This document shows positions 35,872-44,451 of a DNA stretch of 64,000 nucleotides, one piece after another (the stretch's first letter is position 1; each line of letters begins with the position of its first letter). The notes under the pieces are model-generated. The model was given only the letters and a program-made list of their open reading frames with translations, was not told the origin of the DNA and did not search any database. Source of the DNA: Roseivivax jejudonensis. GTDB taxonomy: Bacteria; Pseudomonadota; Alphaproteobacteria; Rhodobacterales; Rhodobacteraceae. A program made the position numbers and the translations under genes. The stretch covers positions 168,710 through 232,709 of the forward strand of contig NZ_FWFK01000008.1 in NCBI RefSeq assembly GCF_900172265.1. Direction: 5' to 3'.

Positions 35872-38800
35872 TTACGCCGCCACGATCTTGCACAGGGTGG
35901 CCTTGGTTTCCTGCATCTGCGTGACGCTGTCGTATCCGTAGGTCTGGGCGGTGTTGCAGCTCTCGCCGAGCACGTAGGGATCGGCGCCCTCGGGGTATTT
36001 CGAGCGCAGATCCTCGCCCTGCCAGAACCCGCCGAAGTGGAAGGGCATGAAGGCGACGCCGGGCGCCACGCGCTCGGTGACCATCGCCATGACGCGCACG
36101 CGCCCGCCTTCCGGACCCTCGACCCAGACCATCGACCCGTCGCGGACGCCGAGGTTGTTGGCATCGCGGGTGTTCACCTCGACGAACATGTCCTGCTGCA
36201 GCTCCGCGAGCCACGGGTTGGACCGGGTCTCGTCGCCGCCGCCCTCGTACTCCACAAGCCGGCCGGAGGTCAGAGTGATCGGGAAATCGGACGAAAAGTC
36301 CGTATCCTGGATCGATTTGTACATCGTCGGCACGCGCCAGAACTTCTTGTCCTCGTAGGTCGGGTAGTCGGCCACGAGGTCGTAGCGCGGGGTGTAGAGC
36401 GGCTCGCGGTGGACCGGTACCGGGTCGGGGAAGGTCCAGACCACGGCGCGCGCCTTGGCGTTGCCGTAGGGCGCGCAGCCATGCGCGATCGCGACCCGCT
36501 GGATGCCGCCCGAGAGGTCGGTCTTCCAGTTCACGCCGCCGAGTTGCGAGTTGTAGTCGCTCTCGATCGGACCGGTCTGCGACTGCTCGCCCACGGGCTG
36601 CTCGCCGTTGCCGGCTTCCGCCGCCTGCTGGGTCGCCGCCGCATCGTCGCCCTGGTCGCGCTGGAAGCTCGGGCGTTCGCCCGTCCAGCCGGCGACGCGC
36701 TCGATCGCGCTGCGCTCATCGTCGGTCAGATCCTGATCCCAGCCGAGGTCCACCAGCATCTGGTAGGTGAACTCCGGATAGCCGTCCTGGATCTCCGAGC
36801 CCACGGGCGCGACGCCCTCGGCGAGGAGGTTGTCGCCGTCGCGTTCCACGCCGAAGCGGGCGCGGAAGCCCATGCCGCCATCCGCAACCGGTTTCGAGAT
36901 GTCGTAGAGGTTGGGCGAGCCGGGATGGCGCATCTCCGCCGTGCCCCACGACGGCCACGGCAGGCCGTAGTAGTCACCGTCGGCGGGTCCACCGAGCGCC
37001 TTGAGCGTCGTGCGGTCGAAGGTGTGCTGGTTCTGCATGTGCGTGCGCATCCGCTCCGGCGACTGGCCGGTATATCCGATGGTCCACATGCCGCGGTTGA
37101 ATTCGCGCGTGATGTCCTCGATCAGAGGCTCGTCGCCGTTCACCTCGATGTTGCGGAAGATCCTGTCGGTGAAGCCGAACTTGTCCGCGAACATCTTCAT
37201 GATGACGTGGTCGGCCTTGGATTCGAAGATCGGGTCCACCACCTTCTCGCGCCATTGCAGCGACCGGTTGGACGCGGTGACGGAGCCGTAGGTCTCGAAC
37301 TGCGTGGCCGCCGGCAGCAGGTAGAGCCCGTCGGTCCGATCCTGCATCACGGCCGTCACGGTCGGGTAGGGATCCACAACGACCAGCAGGTCGAGCTTCT
37401 CCATCGCCGTCTTCATCTCGGGCAGGCGCGTCTGGCTGTTGGGCGCGTGGCCCCAGAAGACCATCGCCCGGGTCGAGTTCGGCTGATCGAGGTTCTCTGC
37501 ATCCTCCAGAACGCCGTCGATCCAGCGCGACACCGGGATGCCGGTGACGTTCATCATCGGCACGTCGTCCTTGCCGCCGTCCGACGCGGTTTCCTGGCTG
37601 AAGCGGCCCTTGAGCCAGTCGAGATCCTCTTCCCAGACCCGCGCCCAGTGGGCATAGGCACCCTCGGACAGGCCGTAGTAGCCCGGCAGCGTGTCGGCGA
37701 GAACGCCGAGGTCGGTCGCGCCCTGAACGTTGTCGTGGCCGCGGAAGATGTTGGTGCCGCCGCCGGCGGCGCCCATGTTGCCGAGCGCCAGCTGCAGGAT
37801 GCAGTAGGCCCGGGTGTTGTTGTTGCCGTTGGTGTGCTGCGTGCCGCCCATGCACCAGATCACGGTGCCGGGACGGTTGTTGGCCAGCGTGCGGGCCACG
37901 CGCTCGAGCTGGCTGCCCGGCGTGCCGGTCACGCGCTCGACCTCCTCGGGCGTCCAGCGGGCGACCTCCTCGCGGATCTGGTCCATCCCCCAGACGCGGG
38001 TGCGGATGAATTCCTCATCCTCCCACTTGTTCTCGAAGATATGCCACAGGATGCCCCAGACGAGCGCAACGTCGGTGCCCGGACGGAAGCGCACGTACTC
38101 GTCCGCATGCGCCGCGGTGCGCGTGAAGCGCGGGTCGCACACGATCATGGGCGCATTGTTCTGCTCTTTCGCCCGCAACAGGTGCAGGAGCGAGACGGGG
38201 TGCGCCTCGGCCGGGTTGCCGCCGATGACGAAGATCGCGCGGCTGTTGTGGATGTCGTTGTAGGAGTTGGTCATGGCGCCGTAGCCCCATGTGTTCGCAA
38301 CGCCCGCAACGGTGGTCGAGTGACAGATCCGCGCCTGGTGGTCGACGTTGTTCGTGCCCCAGTAGGCCGCGAACTTGCGGAAGAGGTAGGCCTGCTCGTT
38401 GTTGTGCTTGGCCGAGCCGAGCCAGTAGACCGAATCCGGGCCGCTCTCCTCGCGGATGGTCATCATCTGGTCGCCGATCTCGTCGATCGCCTGCTCCCAG
38501 GAGATGCGGACCCACTCTCCGCCTTCCTTCTTCATCGGATACTTGAGGCGCCGCTCGCCGTGCGTGTGCTCGCGCACCGACGCACCCTTGGCGCAGTGCG
38601 CGCCGAGGTTGAACGGGCTGTCCCAACCGGGTTCCTGCCCGGTCCAGACGCCGTCCTGCACCTCTGCGATGACGGTGCAGCCGACCGAGCAGTGCGTGCA
38701 GACGGATTTCACGGTTTCGACGGCGCCCTGCGCGGCGGTTTGCGCGGTCGCCTGGGTCACCGACCCGCCGGTTGCGGCGATGGCGGTCAGGCCGCCGATG

Positions 38801-38916
38801 GCAAGGCCCGAGCCGCGCAGGAAGGCGCGGCGGTCGACGGCCGTGTCGCCCACCTGCGCCAGGATCCCCGCGGGGCGGGTCCGGCGCGCGACACCGTTAG
38901 ATTTCTTGCGAAGCAT
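35872..38916 (-). CDS. Formate dehydrogenase catalytic (alpha) subunit, Mo/W-bis-MGD, Cys type
   Basis: This is a 1014-residue DMSO-reductase-family enzyme that oxidises formate to CO2 in the periplasm. It has a Tat signal with DRRAFLRG at residues 28-35, [4Fe-4S] cysteines 73, 76, 80 and 108, and the metal ligand Cys198 followed by His199 (encoded TGT, where E. coli FdnG has selenocysteine). NxxRAYCILQLALGNMG and a C-terminal MGD-binding domain follow. A Gln/Glu/Ala-rich insert lies near residues 748-789. The ATG at 38916 is preceded by GGAGGG six bases upstream. Confidence 0.95.
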   Translation of the reverse strand: MLRKKSNGVARRTRPAGILAQVGDTAVDRRAFLRGSGLAIGGLTAIAATGGSVTQATAQTAAQGAVETVKSVCTHCSVGCTVIAEVQDGVWTGQEPGWDSPFNLGAHCAKGASVREHTHGERRLKYPMKKEGGEWVRISWEQAIDEIGDQMMTIREESGPDSVYWLGSAKHNNEQAYLFRKFAAYWGTNNVDHQARICHSTTVAGVANTWGYGAMTNSYNDIHNSRAIFVIGGNPAEAHPVSLLHLLRAKEQNNAPMIVCDPRFTRTAAHADEYVRFRPGTDVALVWGILWHIFENKWEDEEFIRTRVWGMDQIREEVARWTPEEVERVTGTPGSQLERVARTLANNRPGTVIWCMGGTQHTNGNNNTRAYCILQLALGNMGAAGGGTNIFRGHDNVQGATDLGVLADTLPGYYGLSEGAYAHWARVWEEDLDWLKGRFSQETASDGGKDDVPMMNVTGIPVSRWIDGVLEDAENLDQPNSTRAMVFWGHAPNSQTRLPEMKTAMEKLDLLVVVDPYPTVTAVMQDRTDGLYLLPAATQFETYGSVTASNRSLQWREKVVDPIFESKADHVIMKMFADKFGFTDRIFRNIEVNGDEPLIEDITREFNRGMWTIGYTGQSPERMRTHMQNQHTFDRTTLKALGGPADGDYYGLPWPSWGTAEMRHPGSPNLYDISKPVADGGMGFRARFGVERDGDNLLAEGVAPVGSEIQDGYPEFTYQMLVDLGWDQDLTDDERSAIERVAGWTGERPSFQRDQGDDAAATQQAAEAGNGEQPVGEQSQTGPIESDYNSQLGGVNWKTDLSGGIQRVAIAHGCAPYGNAKARAVVWTFPDPVPVHREPLYTPRYDLVADYPTYEDKKFWRVPTMYKSIQDTDFSSDFPITLTSGRLVEYEGGGDETRSNPWLAELQQDMFVEVNTRDANNLGVRDGSMVWVEGPEGGRVRVMAMVTERVAPGVAFMPFHFGGFWQGEDLRSKYPEGADPYVLGESCNTAQTYGYDSVTQMQETKATLCKIVAA

Positions 38917-39015
38917 GGGTCCCTCCATGGCTGGCCCGTAACGCGGGCGCTGGCGGCCGGGTGTGTCGACGCGTGGCTGTCACGCCGCCCGGCTTGGTCG
39001 GATCGGCGCCGCCGC

Positions 39016-39210
39016 TCAGAAGCGGGCGGAGTCGAAGTAGGCGCGGGTATGCGCGGTATCGGCGAGCCCCTTGTGCGGGCCCTCGGCCTCGGCCGCCTCG
39101 GCGTCACCGGGGCGCGCGACCGCAGCGGCGGCGAGCGCCGCCGGCGCGGCCGTCGTGGCGAGCTTGAGGAAGCTGCGGCGGCCGGTGTCTGTCTCGGTCT
39201 TGTCGGACAT
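39016..39210 (-). CDS. Small Tat-signal protein of the fdh locus (64 aa)
   Basis: This is almost entirely a Tat signal peptide: MSDKTETDTGRRSFLKLATT with the RRSFLK motif, an Ala-rich hydrophobic core, then about 25 polar residues containing a THTRAYFDSARF-like end (HTRAYFDSARF). Small proteins of this kind precede the catalytic subunit gene in many proteobacterial formate dehydrogenase loci. It may co-export or chaperone the enzyme; no function is established to my knowledge. It ends 99 bases before the catalytic subunit start. Confidence 0.78.
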   Translation of the reverse strand: MSDKTETDTGRRSFLKLATTAAPAALAAAAVARPGDAEAAEAEGPHKGLADTAHTRAYFDSARF

Positions 39211-39350
39211 GGCTCGTCCTCCCTTGTGTGGCTTCGGGCGGGCGGCGGGCACGGCCCCGCGCGTCGCCCCTTGGCTGCAGGTCCGCGCGGGCCGAGGGCC
39301 GGCGCGGGGGTCGGTGCGGCGGGCGCGGGCGCCCGTCGCGGGTGCCGGTC

Positions 39351-39962
39351 TCAGCCCGGCGTCAGTCGGAACGCCTCGCGCTCGATCTCCATGAAGGCGC
39401 GACCGGCCGAGCCGAGTGGCGCGTAGAGATCTGCGGACTTCGCCGTTTCGAGATCGGCGAAGAAGTGGCCCGCCCAGGGGGCCACGTGGCGATTGAAGAA
39501 GGTGCGTTGATCGTCGATCGGAGACGGGGTGCCGAAACGTCCGACGATCAGTCCTCCCATCACCTCCATCAGGGTGGCGATATTGTCCTCGGGCTCATAG
39601 ACGTTCGGCGCCCGCGCGATCGTCCGCGCGCGCAGGTCGCGCCGGAGAGTCGCGAGCGGCTTCTCGTTGAGAAAACCGGTGAGATAATAGCTCGCGTACG
39701 GCAGAAGCTCGCCCCGTCCAAGCCCGATGAACAGCGCGTTGAATTCGCGGCGCGCATCGCGGGGGGATTTCGCGCCCGCGCGCTCGGAGAGCGCGGCGAT
39801 CGCGCGTCCGAGATCGGTCTCGGCATCTCCGGACAACGCCGCGGTCTGCGCGAGGAGCGTCTCGTCCGGCGGTCCGGACAGCATCAGCCCGAAGTAGTTG
39901 TAGAGGTCGGCGCGCAGCCGGTCCTCGTCGGACACCCGGATCTGCGCTGCGGTCTCTGTCAT
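39351..39962 (-). CDS. TorD/DmsD family molybdoenzyme chaperone
   Basis: This 203-residue all-helical cytoplasmic chaperone is predicted to bind the Tat signal of the formate dehydrogenase and hold it for cofactor insertion. It contains FNALFIGLGRGELLPYASYYLTG, EPEDNIATLMEVMGGLI and FFNRHVAPWAGHFFADLE, the family core. It overlaps the DUF3306 gene by ATGA. Confidence 0.9.
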   Translation of the reverse strand: MTETAAQIRVSDEDRLRADLYNYFGLMLSGPPDETLLAQTAALSGDAETDLGRAIAALSERAGAKSPRDARREFNALFIGLGRGELLPYASYYLTGFLNEKPLATLRRDLRARTIARAPNVYEPEDNIATLMEVMGGLIVGRFGTPSPIDDQRTFFNRHVAPWAGHFFADLETAKSADLYAPLGSAGRAFMEIEREAFRLTPG

Positions 39963-40615
39963 GATGTCCCCGTATCGAAACGGAAGCGCATCCGCCGTGG
40001 CGGCAGCGGATCCTCCCCTGTATCTTCTTGCGTGGCCTGCGGAAACGGCTCCATTGCGACCTTGGTCGTAGATGCAGGCGCGGCATCGTCCGCCGGCTGC
40101 AGATCGCTGTATGCCGTTGCATCCTTTCCGTCATCCTGCGGATTTTCCGCGAGTGCGGTGTCCGCCGGCTGCGTCTTTTCGGCCGCCGCCGGAGCGTCGT
40201 CTTGCGCCGCATCGGACCGGGCCAGCGCCTCCACGTGCCGGCGCAGGCCGCGGCCGACCTCGTAGGCGGTGCGCACACCGGGCGCGTCCGTCACCGCGCC
40301 GGTATAGTCTCCGTCGTAATCGTTGAGCCCGTCGACGCAGGCGAGGACGGGGTTCGACGTCCAGAGCTTTCGCAACGCACGGCGGCGCAGCCGTTCGGGG
40401 ATCTCGCGGCGCATGAAGCCCGCGACTGCATCGCCGGGGCGCAGCGTGTCGGGATCGGGCAGGCCGAAGCGTTCGAGGATGGCCGCGTCGCTCTCCTCGG
40501 CGATCTCGGCGGCGCGCGCCTCGGTCGCTTCGGTCTCGGCCCGCGTGGCGGCCGCGGCTTCCTCTGCGGCGACGGCGGCGCGCCGGCGCGACCAGAAATC
40601 GGCGGACCGGCTCAC
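39959..40615 (-). CDS. DUF3306 protein of the fdh locus
   Basis: This 218-residue soluble protein starts SRSADFWSRRRAAV, the DUF3306 opening. A charged coiled-coil-like Ala/Glu stretch (about 15-50) is followed by a core with GFMRREIPERLRRRALRKLW and NDYDGDY. The C-terminal third is low complexity. GTG at 40615 overlaps the DUF3305 stop (GTGA), and its own stop overlaps the TorD start. DUF3306 genes are known next to formate dehydrogenase genes; the molecular role is unknown. Confidence 0.85.
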   Translation of the reverse strand: MSRSADFWSRRRAAVAAEEAAAATRAETEATEARAAEIAEESDAAILERFGLPDPDTLRPGDAVAGFMRREIPERLRRRALRKLWTSNPVLACVDGLNDYDGDYTGAVTDAPGVRTAYEVGRGLRRHVEALARSDAAQDDAPAAAEKTQPADTALAENPQDDGKDATAYSDLQPADDAAPASTTKVAMEPFPQATQEDTGEDPLPPRRMRFRFDTGTS

Positions 40616-41232
40616 GACCCGTCTCCGGCGGCGTGGCGATCGGCGGTGGGCGCGCGATAGACGTTGCCCGCCTGCGCGGCGCGCGGCGTCTCGGCGCCGT
40701 GGTCGCGGTCGCGATGCGGGCGGCGCTTGCGCTTCACGAACGGTTCCTCGACGTGATGCGCGGCGATCCAGTTGCCGACCCAGCCGGCGAGGGCGGTCGG
40801 CATCTCGAGCTTTTCGACGATTTCCTCGCCACTCGTCTCGAACAGCGCGGCCTCGTGCGGCGAGGCCGTCACGAGGTGGACCTGCCAGGGCATCGCGGCG
40901 TCGGCCGGCGCCTTGCGCAGGATCACGAACAGGCAGGGGCGCGACTCCGAAAGGGCGACGCGGTACGCCTCGGTCTCGCCCCGGTAAAGCGTCAGCGGGA
41001 CAGTGGCGGCGTGATAGTCGACGGTCTGGCCCTCGCGGCGAAGCTCGCGCCAGTCGGCCACGCCCGCCCCGGGCAGAAGCGCGATCGGCCGCCACGACCA
41101 GCGCGCCCAGCGGGTCACGCCCGGCCGACGGCGCACCACCACGCCTACAGGCATCGAGACCGCGCGCCGCGCGGCGAGATCGGGCGCGTCGGGCTGGGGG
41201 GCGTCGTTGTCGGTATCGGTCGTTCTGGCCAT
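40612..41232 (-). CDS. DUF3305 protein of the fdh locus
   Basis: This 206-residue soluble protein has the DUF3305 core VGVVVRRRPGVTRWARWSWRPIALLPG. A middle domain with ESRPCLFVILRK follows, and the basic C-terminus contains FVKRKRRPHRDRDHG. GGAGGAG precedes the ATG at 41232. It is the first gene of the minus-strand operon DUF3305-DUF3306-torD-Tat protein-fdh, divergent from the iron-sulfur protein at 41419. Function is unknown beyond this association. Confidence 0.85.
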   Translation of the reverse strand: MARTTDTDNDAPQPDAPDLAARRAVSMPVGVVVRRRPGVTRWARWSWRPIALLPGAGVADWRELRREGQTVDYHAATVPLTLYRGETEAYRVALSESRPCLFVILRKAPADAAMPWQVHLVTASPHEAALFETSGEEIVEKLEMPTALAGWVGNWIAAHHVEEPFVKRKRRPHRDRDHGAETPRAAQAGNVYRAPTADRHAAGDGS

Positions 41233-41418
41233 GTCGGCGCGTGGTTGCGGCCAGCGGCCGCTCCTCCCGGGATCGTGCTTATTTCTTTGATCTCTACTGT
41301 AGCGACGGGATCTTGCGACAGGCAACCCGAGCAGATACGAAAATGCGACTAATTCTCGAAACGTGATCGGATGCGAGCCGCGCCGCCGGACGGAGCGCGC
41401 ATCCGCGGGAGAGGTCCC

Positions 41419-43389
41419 ATGCCCCAGCGAATTCTTCTGTGCGACTGCCTCGGCAGCCAGTCGGTCGATCCCGACCGCATCGCCGCGGCGACCGGGCTCG
41501 AGACCAGCCGCGTCTACACCGCGCTCTGCACGCGGGAGGCCGAGGCCGCGGCGCGCGAGATCGCCGACGGCGAGACGCTGGTCGCCTGCGGCCAGGAGGG
41601 CGCGTTCTTCGACATGCTGGCCGAGGAGATCGGCGCCACGGAGCCCGCCCGCGTCGATCTGCGCGACCGCGCCGGCTGGTCCGACGAGGGTCGAACGGCC
41701 GGGCCGAAACAGGCGGCGCTGGCGGCCGAGGCGCTGCTGACCGTGCCGGCGACCCGCACCCGCGACATCACGAGCGAGGGCACCTGCCTGATCCTCGGAC
41801 CGGGCGAGGCGGCGTTCGAGGCCGCCGCGCGGCTGTGCGACGCGCTCGCGGTCACGGTTCTGCTGACCGACGCAGAGACGCCACCGCCCGACCGCCGGTT
41901 CGACGTCGTGCGCGGCCGGCTCGCGCGCGCCGAAGGCGCACTCGGTGGCTTCACGCTGCGGATCGATGGCTTCCAGGCACTGGAACCCGGGGGCCGCGGC
42001 GCGTTCGGTTTCACCGAGCCGCGCGACGGCGCGGCCTCCGAGTGCGATATCCTGCTCGATCTCACCGGCGACGCCGCGCTCTTTCCCGCCCCCCACAAGC
42101 GCGAGGGCTACCTGCGCGCGGATCCGAGGAAGCCCGGCGCTCTGATCGAGGTCTGCGCGACCGCGCGCGAACTTGTCGGCACGTTCGAAAAGCCGCTTTA
42201 CGTCAGGACCGAAGCCGCGCTCTGCGCGCATTCGCGGGCGCGTCAAACCGGGTGCACCCGCTGTCTCGACGTGTGTCCGACCGGCGCGATCCAGCCTGAC
42301 GGCGACCACGTGCGCGTCGATCCGATGATCTGCGCGGGATGCGGCGCCTGCGCGGCGCTCTGCCCGTCGGCGGCCATCGCCTACGACGCGCCCTCCGCCG
42401 CGACCATGTTCCGGCGGATCGAAACGCTCGCGCGCAGCTACCGCGAGGCATCGGGCGGCGCGGCGCCCCGCCTGCTGGTCCACGATGACGACCACGGCGC
42501 AGAGATGATCCGCCTCTCGGCCCGGTTCGGCCGCGGGCTGCCCGCCGACGTGATCCCGCTGGACCTTCCGGCGCTTGCCGCCTTCGGCCATGCCGAGATG
42601 ACCGCCGCACTTTCGGCCGGCTTCGCAGGCGTCGATGTTCTTCTGTCGCCGCGAACCGAACGCGCCACGCCCGAATACGAGACCGCGCTCGCCAATGCGA
42701 TCGCCGGCGGGCCGCGCGTGCGGCTGCTCGACCTCGCGGATCCAGACGCCCTGCCTGAGGCGCTCTACGATGCCGACGTCGCCCCGGCCGTGGCAGAGCC
42801 GTCCCTGCCGCTCGGCACGCGCCGGCAGGTCACCCGTCTGGCGGCGCAGAAGCTCAATCCCGAAGGCGGCGTGATCGCGTTGCCGGACGGCGCGCCCTAC
42901 GGCGCCGTCCTGTGCGACACCGACGCCTGCACGCTCTGCCTCGCCTGCGTGTCGCTCTGTCCGTCGGGCGCGCTCGGCGACAATCCGGACCGGCCGGAAC
43001 TGCTGTTCCAGGAAGATGCCTGCCTGCAATGCGGGATCTGCGCCTCTGCCTGTCCGGAGGACGCGATCACCCTCGCGCCGCGGCTCGACCTGTCGCCCGA
43101 TGCGCTGTCGCAGCGCGTCCTGAACGAGGAGGAGCCGGCGGCGTGCGTCGAGTGTGGCGCGCTCTTCGGCGTGCAGTCGACGATCGACCGAATCGCCGAT
43201 CAGCTGGCCGGCAAGCATGCGATGTTCGCGAATTCCGATGCCGCGCGGATGATTCGCATGTGCGACGATTGTCGCGTCCGCGCGCAATACCACTCGGCCA
43301 ACAATCCCTTCGCCGCGGGCGATCGCCCGCGCGTTCGCACGACCGAGGATTACCTTTCCGAGAGCCCGTCGAAGCGGCGCGACCACTGA
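41419..43389 (+). CDS. Large polyferredoxin-like 4Fe-4S protein of the fdh locus
   Basis: This 656-residue cytoplasmic protein has an N-terminal cysteine pair (LLCDCLGSQ), a central ferredoxin domain (CTRCLDVCPTGAI and CAGCGACAALCPSAAI, about residues 275-320), a later second one (CTLCLACVSLCPSGAL and CLQCGICASACPEDAI), and C-terminal CVEC and CDDC motifs. It is divergent from DUF3305 and has GAGAGG before the ATG. Homologues occur beside formate dehydrogenases with TorD and DUF3305/3306. It may supply electrons or clusters; the precise reaction is unknown. Confidence 0.85.
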   Translation: MPQRILLCDCLGSQSVDPDRIAAATGLETSRVYTALCTREAEAAAREIADGETLVACGQEGAFFDMLAEEIGATEPARVDLRDRAGWSDEGRTAGPKQAALAAEALLTVPATRTRDITSEGTCLILGPGEAAFEAAARLCDALAVTVLLTDAETPPPDRRFDVVRGRLARAEGALGGFTLRIDGFQALEPGGRGAFGFTEPRDGAASECDILLDLTGDAALFPAPHKREGYLRADPRKPGALIEVCATARELVGTFEKPLYVRTEAALCAHSRARQTGCTRCLDVCPTGAIQPDGDHVRVDPMICAGCGACAALCPSAAIAYDAPSAATMFRRIETLARSYREASGGAAPRLLVHDDDHGAEMIRLSARFGRGLPADVIPLDLPALAAFGHAEMTAALSAGFAGVDVLLSPRTERATPEYETALANAIAGGPRVRLLDLADPDALPEALYDADVAPAVAEPSLPLGTRRQVTRLAAQKLNPEGGVIALPDGAPYGAVLCDTDACTLCLACVSLCPSGALGDNPDRPELLFQEDACLQCGICASACPEDAITLAPRLDLSPDALSQRVLNEEEPAACVECGALFGVQSTIDRIADQLAGKHAMFANSDAARMIRMCDDCRVRAQYHSANNPFAAGDRPRVRTTEDYLSESPSKRRDH

Positions 43390-43408
43390 CGGCCGGGCGG
43401 GGGTCGCC

Positions 43409-44170
43409 TCAGCGCGCCTCGACCGGCGCGCCGAGATCCGCCGGCGGGATGCGCTCCACGAAGGCGACGATGTCGTCGAGCTCGTCGAGCGTGATCTCGA
43501 CCGGCACGATGGGCGACGGGGCGTGCGCGGCGAAGGGCGTGGTCACCTCGGCCACCTGCGTGAAGGCCGGGTGCGGGTTCAGCGCATAGAAGCCCTGGAA
43601 CCGCGCGATCCAGTCGGGAAACGTGCGCAGGACGGCGAAGGACGGGGTGGAACCGATCGCGTCCATGCGGTTCTCCTCGCTCACCACGTGGCAGCGCCCG
43701 CAGGCGGCCAGCGCGACGCGCTGCCCTTCGGCCGCGTCGCCGTCGAACGTCGGGCGCGCCGCCGTCTCGGGCTCCGCCGCGACCGGCCGGAACGGCGTGG
43801 CGCCGTCGCGCTCGAACCGCGCCACGGTGCCGCGGCCGACGTCCGACGCCAGCCAGTCGGCGAAGGTGGCGGCGTCGGGATCCGCCCCGGGCGCAAGATG
43901 CCAGGTTTGATCAGGGCCCTCGAAGACGGGCGTGCCCTCCGTGCCGAAACGCGCATCCGCCTCGGCATCGGGGCCGACGCGCTCGATCCGCGTCGCGGTC
44001 TTCAGCGAAAAGCGCGGCAGCACGTGGTCGAGAAGACCGCTCCGCGCGAGCTCTGCCGGCACGGCGAGGCGGAACCGGCCGTCGGCCTCCGCCCGGGCGG
44101 GGCCGGGCGCCAGCGCCGCGGCCAGGACCGCCGGCAGTGCCAGCGCGACGAGACGGGACACGCTCGGCAT
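43409..44170 (-). CDS. Cytochrome c with tungstate-binding-like N-terminal remnant
   Basis: This is an exported protein of 253 residues. After a signal peptide (to about 27), residues 33-65 (FRLAVPAELARSGLLDHVLP region) look like the first strand and helix of TupA-type tungstate-binding proteins. Residues 103-130 (FADWLASDVGRGTVARF) look like their last helix, with the long middle missing. The heme motif CGRCH is at 157-161. It converges on the polyferredoxin gene. It is likely a periplasmic electron carrier of the fdh island; the N-terminal homology is my reading of motifs and needs a structure search. Confidence 0.75.
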   Translation of the reverse strand: MPSVSRLVALALPAVLAAALAPGPARAEADGRFRLAVPAELARSGLLDHVLPRFSLKTATRIERVGPDAEADARFGTEGTPVFEGPDQTWHLAPGADPDAATFADWLASDVGRGTVARFERDGATPFRPVAAEPETAARPTFDGDAAEGQRVALAACGRCHVVSEENRMDAIGSTPSFAVLRTFPDWIARFQGFYALNPHPAFTQVAEVTTPFAAHAPSPIVPVEITLDELDDIVAFVERIPPADLGAPVEAR

Positions 44171-44191
44171 GTCTGCTCCTCTCTCCCTCGT

Positions 44192-44203
44192 GGCTTGCAA
44201 GCC
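44192..44203. promoter_or_regulatory. 12-bp palindrome in divergent promoter region
   Basis: The perfect palindrome GGCTTGCAAGCC lies in the 92-base space between the cytochrome c gene (minus) and the DUF6494 gene (plus). It could be a shared operator. No regulator is assigned. Confidence 0.3.
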
Positions 44204-44262
44204 TATGGGGGCTGTCCTAAACCCGTCAACGCTTCCAGACAGCGGCCCGAAGGAGGGGTGCG

Positions 44263-44451
44263 ATGAGCGACGACTTCAACATGTCGATGCGCAAGTTCCT
44301 GAAACAGGTGGGCGTGACCTCGCAGCAGGCGATCGAGGAGGCGGTGCGCGACGCCGGCGGCCCCGAGGGCCGGGTCTACGAGGCCAAGGCCGTCATCACG
44401 GTCGACGGGCTGGACCTCGAGCATGTCGTCACCGGAACGATCAAGGGGTGA
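44263..44451 (+). CDS. DUF6494 family protein
   Basis: This 62-residue soluble protein starts MSDDFNMSMRKFLKQVGVTSQQ and ends in VDGLDLEHVVTGTIKG. I recognise it as DUF6494, a small family found in formate dehydrogenase loci. AAGGAGGGG precedes the ATG at 44263. Its stop overlaps the GTG start of the Mrp-type ATPase, so it is translationally coupled to it. The role is unknown. Confidence 0.8.
   Translation: MSDDFNMSMRKFLKQVGVTSQQAIEEAVRDAGGPEGRVYEAKAVITVDGLDLEHVVTGTIKG

Noticed and set aside
38320..38330. Possible selenocysteine in the formate dehydrogenase catalytic site
   Set aside because: The codon is TGT, encoding Cys198; no in-frame TGA is present.
35278..39426. Very long plus-strand open frame (about 1380 codons) opposite the formate dehydrogenase genes
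   Set aside because: It is antisense to fdhA/fdhB, has no family match by eye, and its His/Arg/Asp-rich content is the mirror of GC-rich coding sequence. It is an artefact of high GC.
40612..43386. Minus-strand open frame extending DUF3305 back through the polyferredoxin gene
   Set aside because: Only the last 206 codons match DUF3305; the rest is antisense to a clear iron-sulfur protein. The ATG at 41232 with GGAGGAG upstream is the real start.
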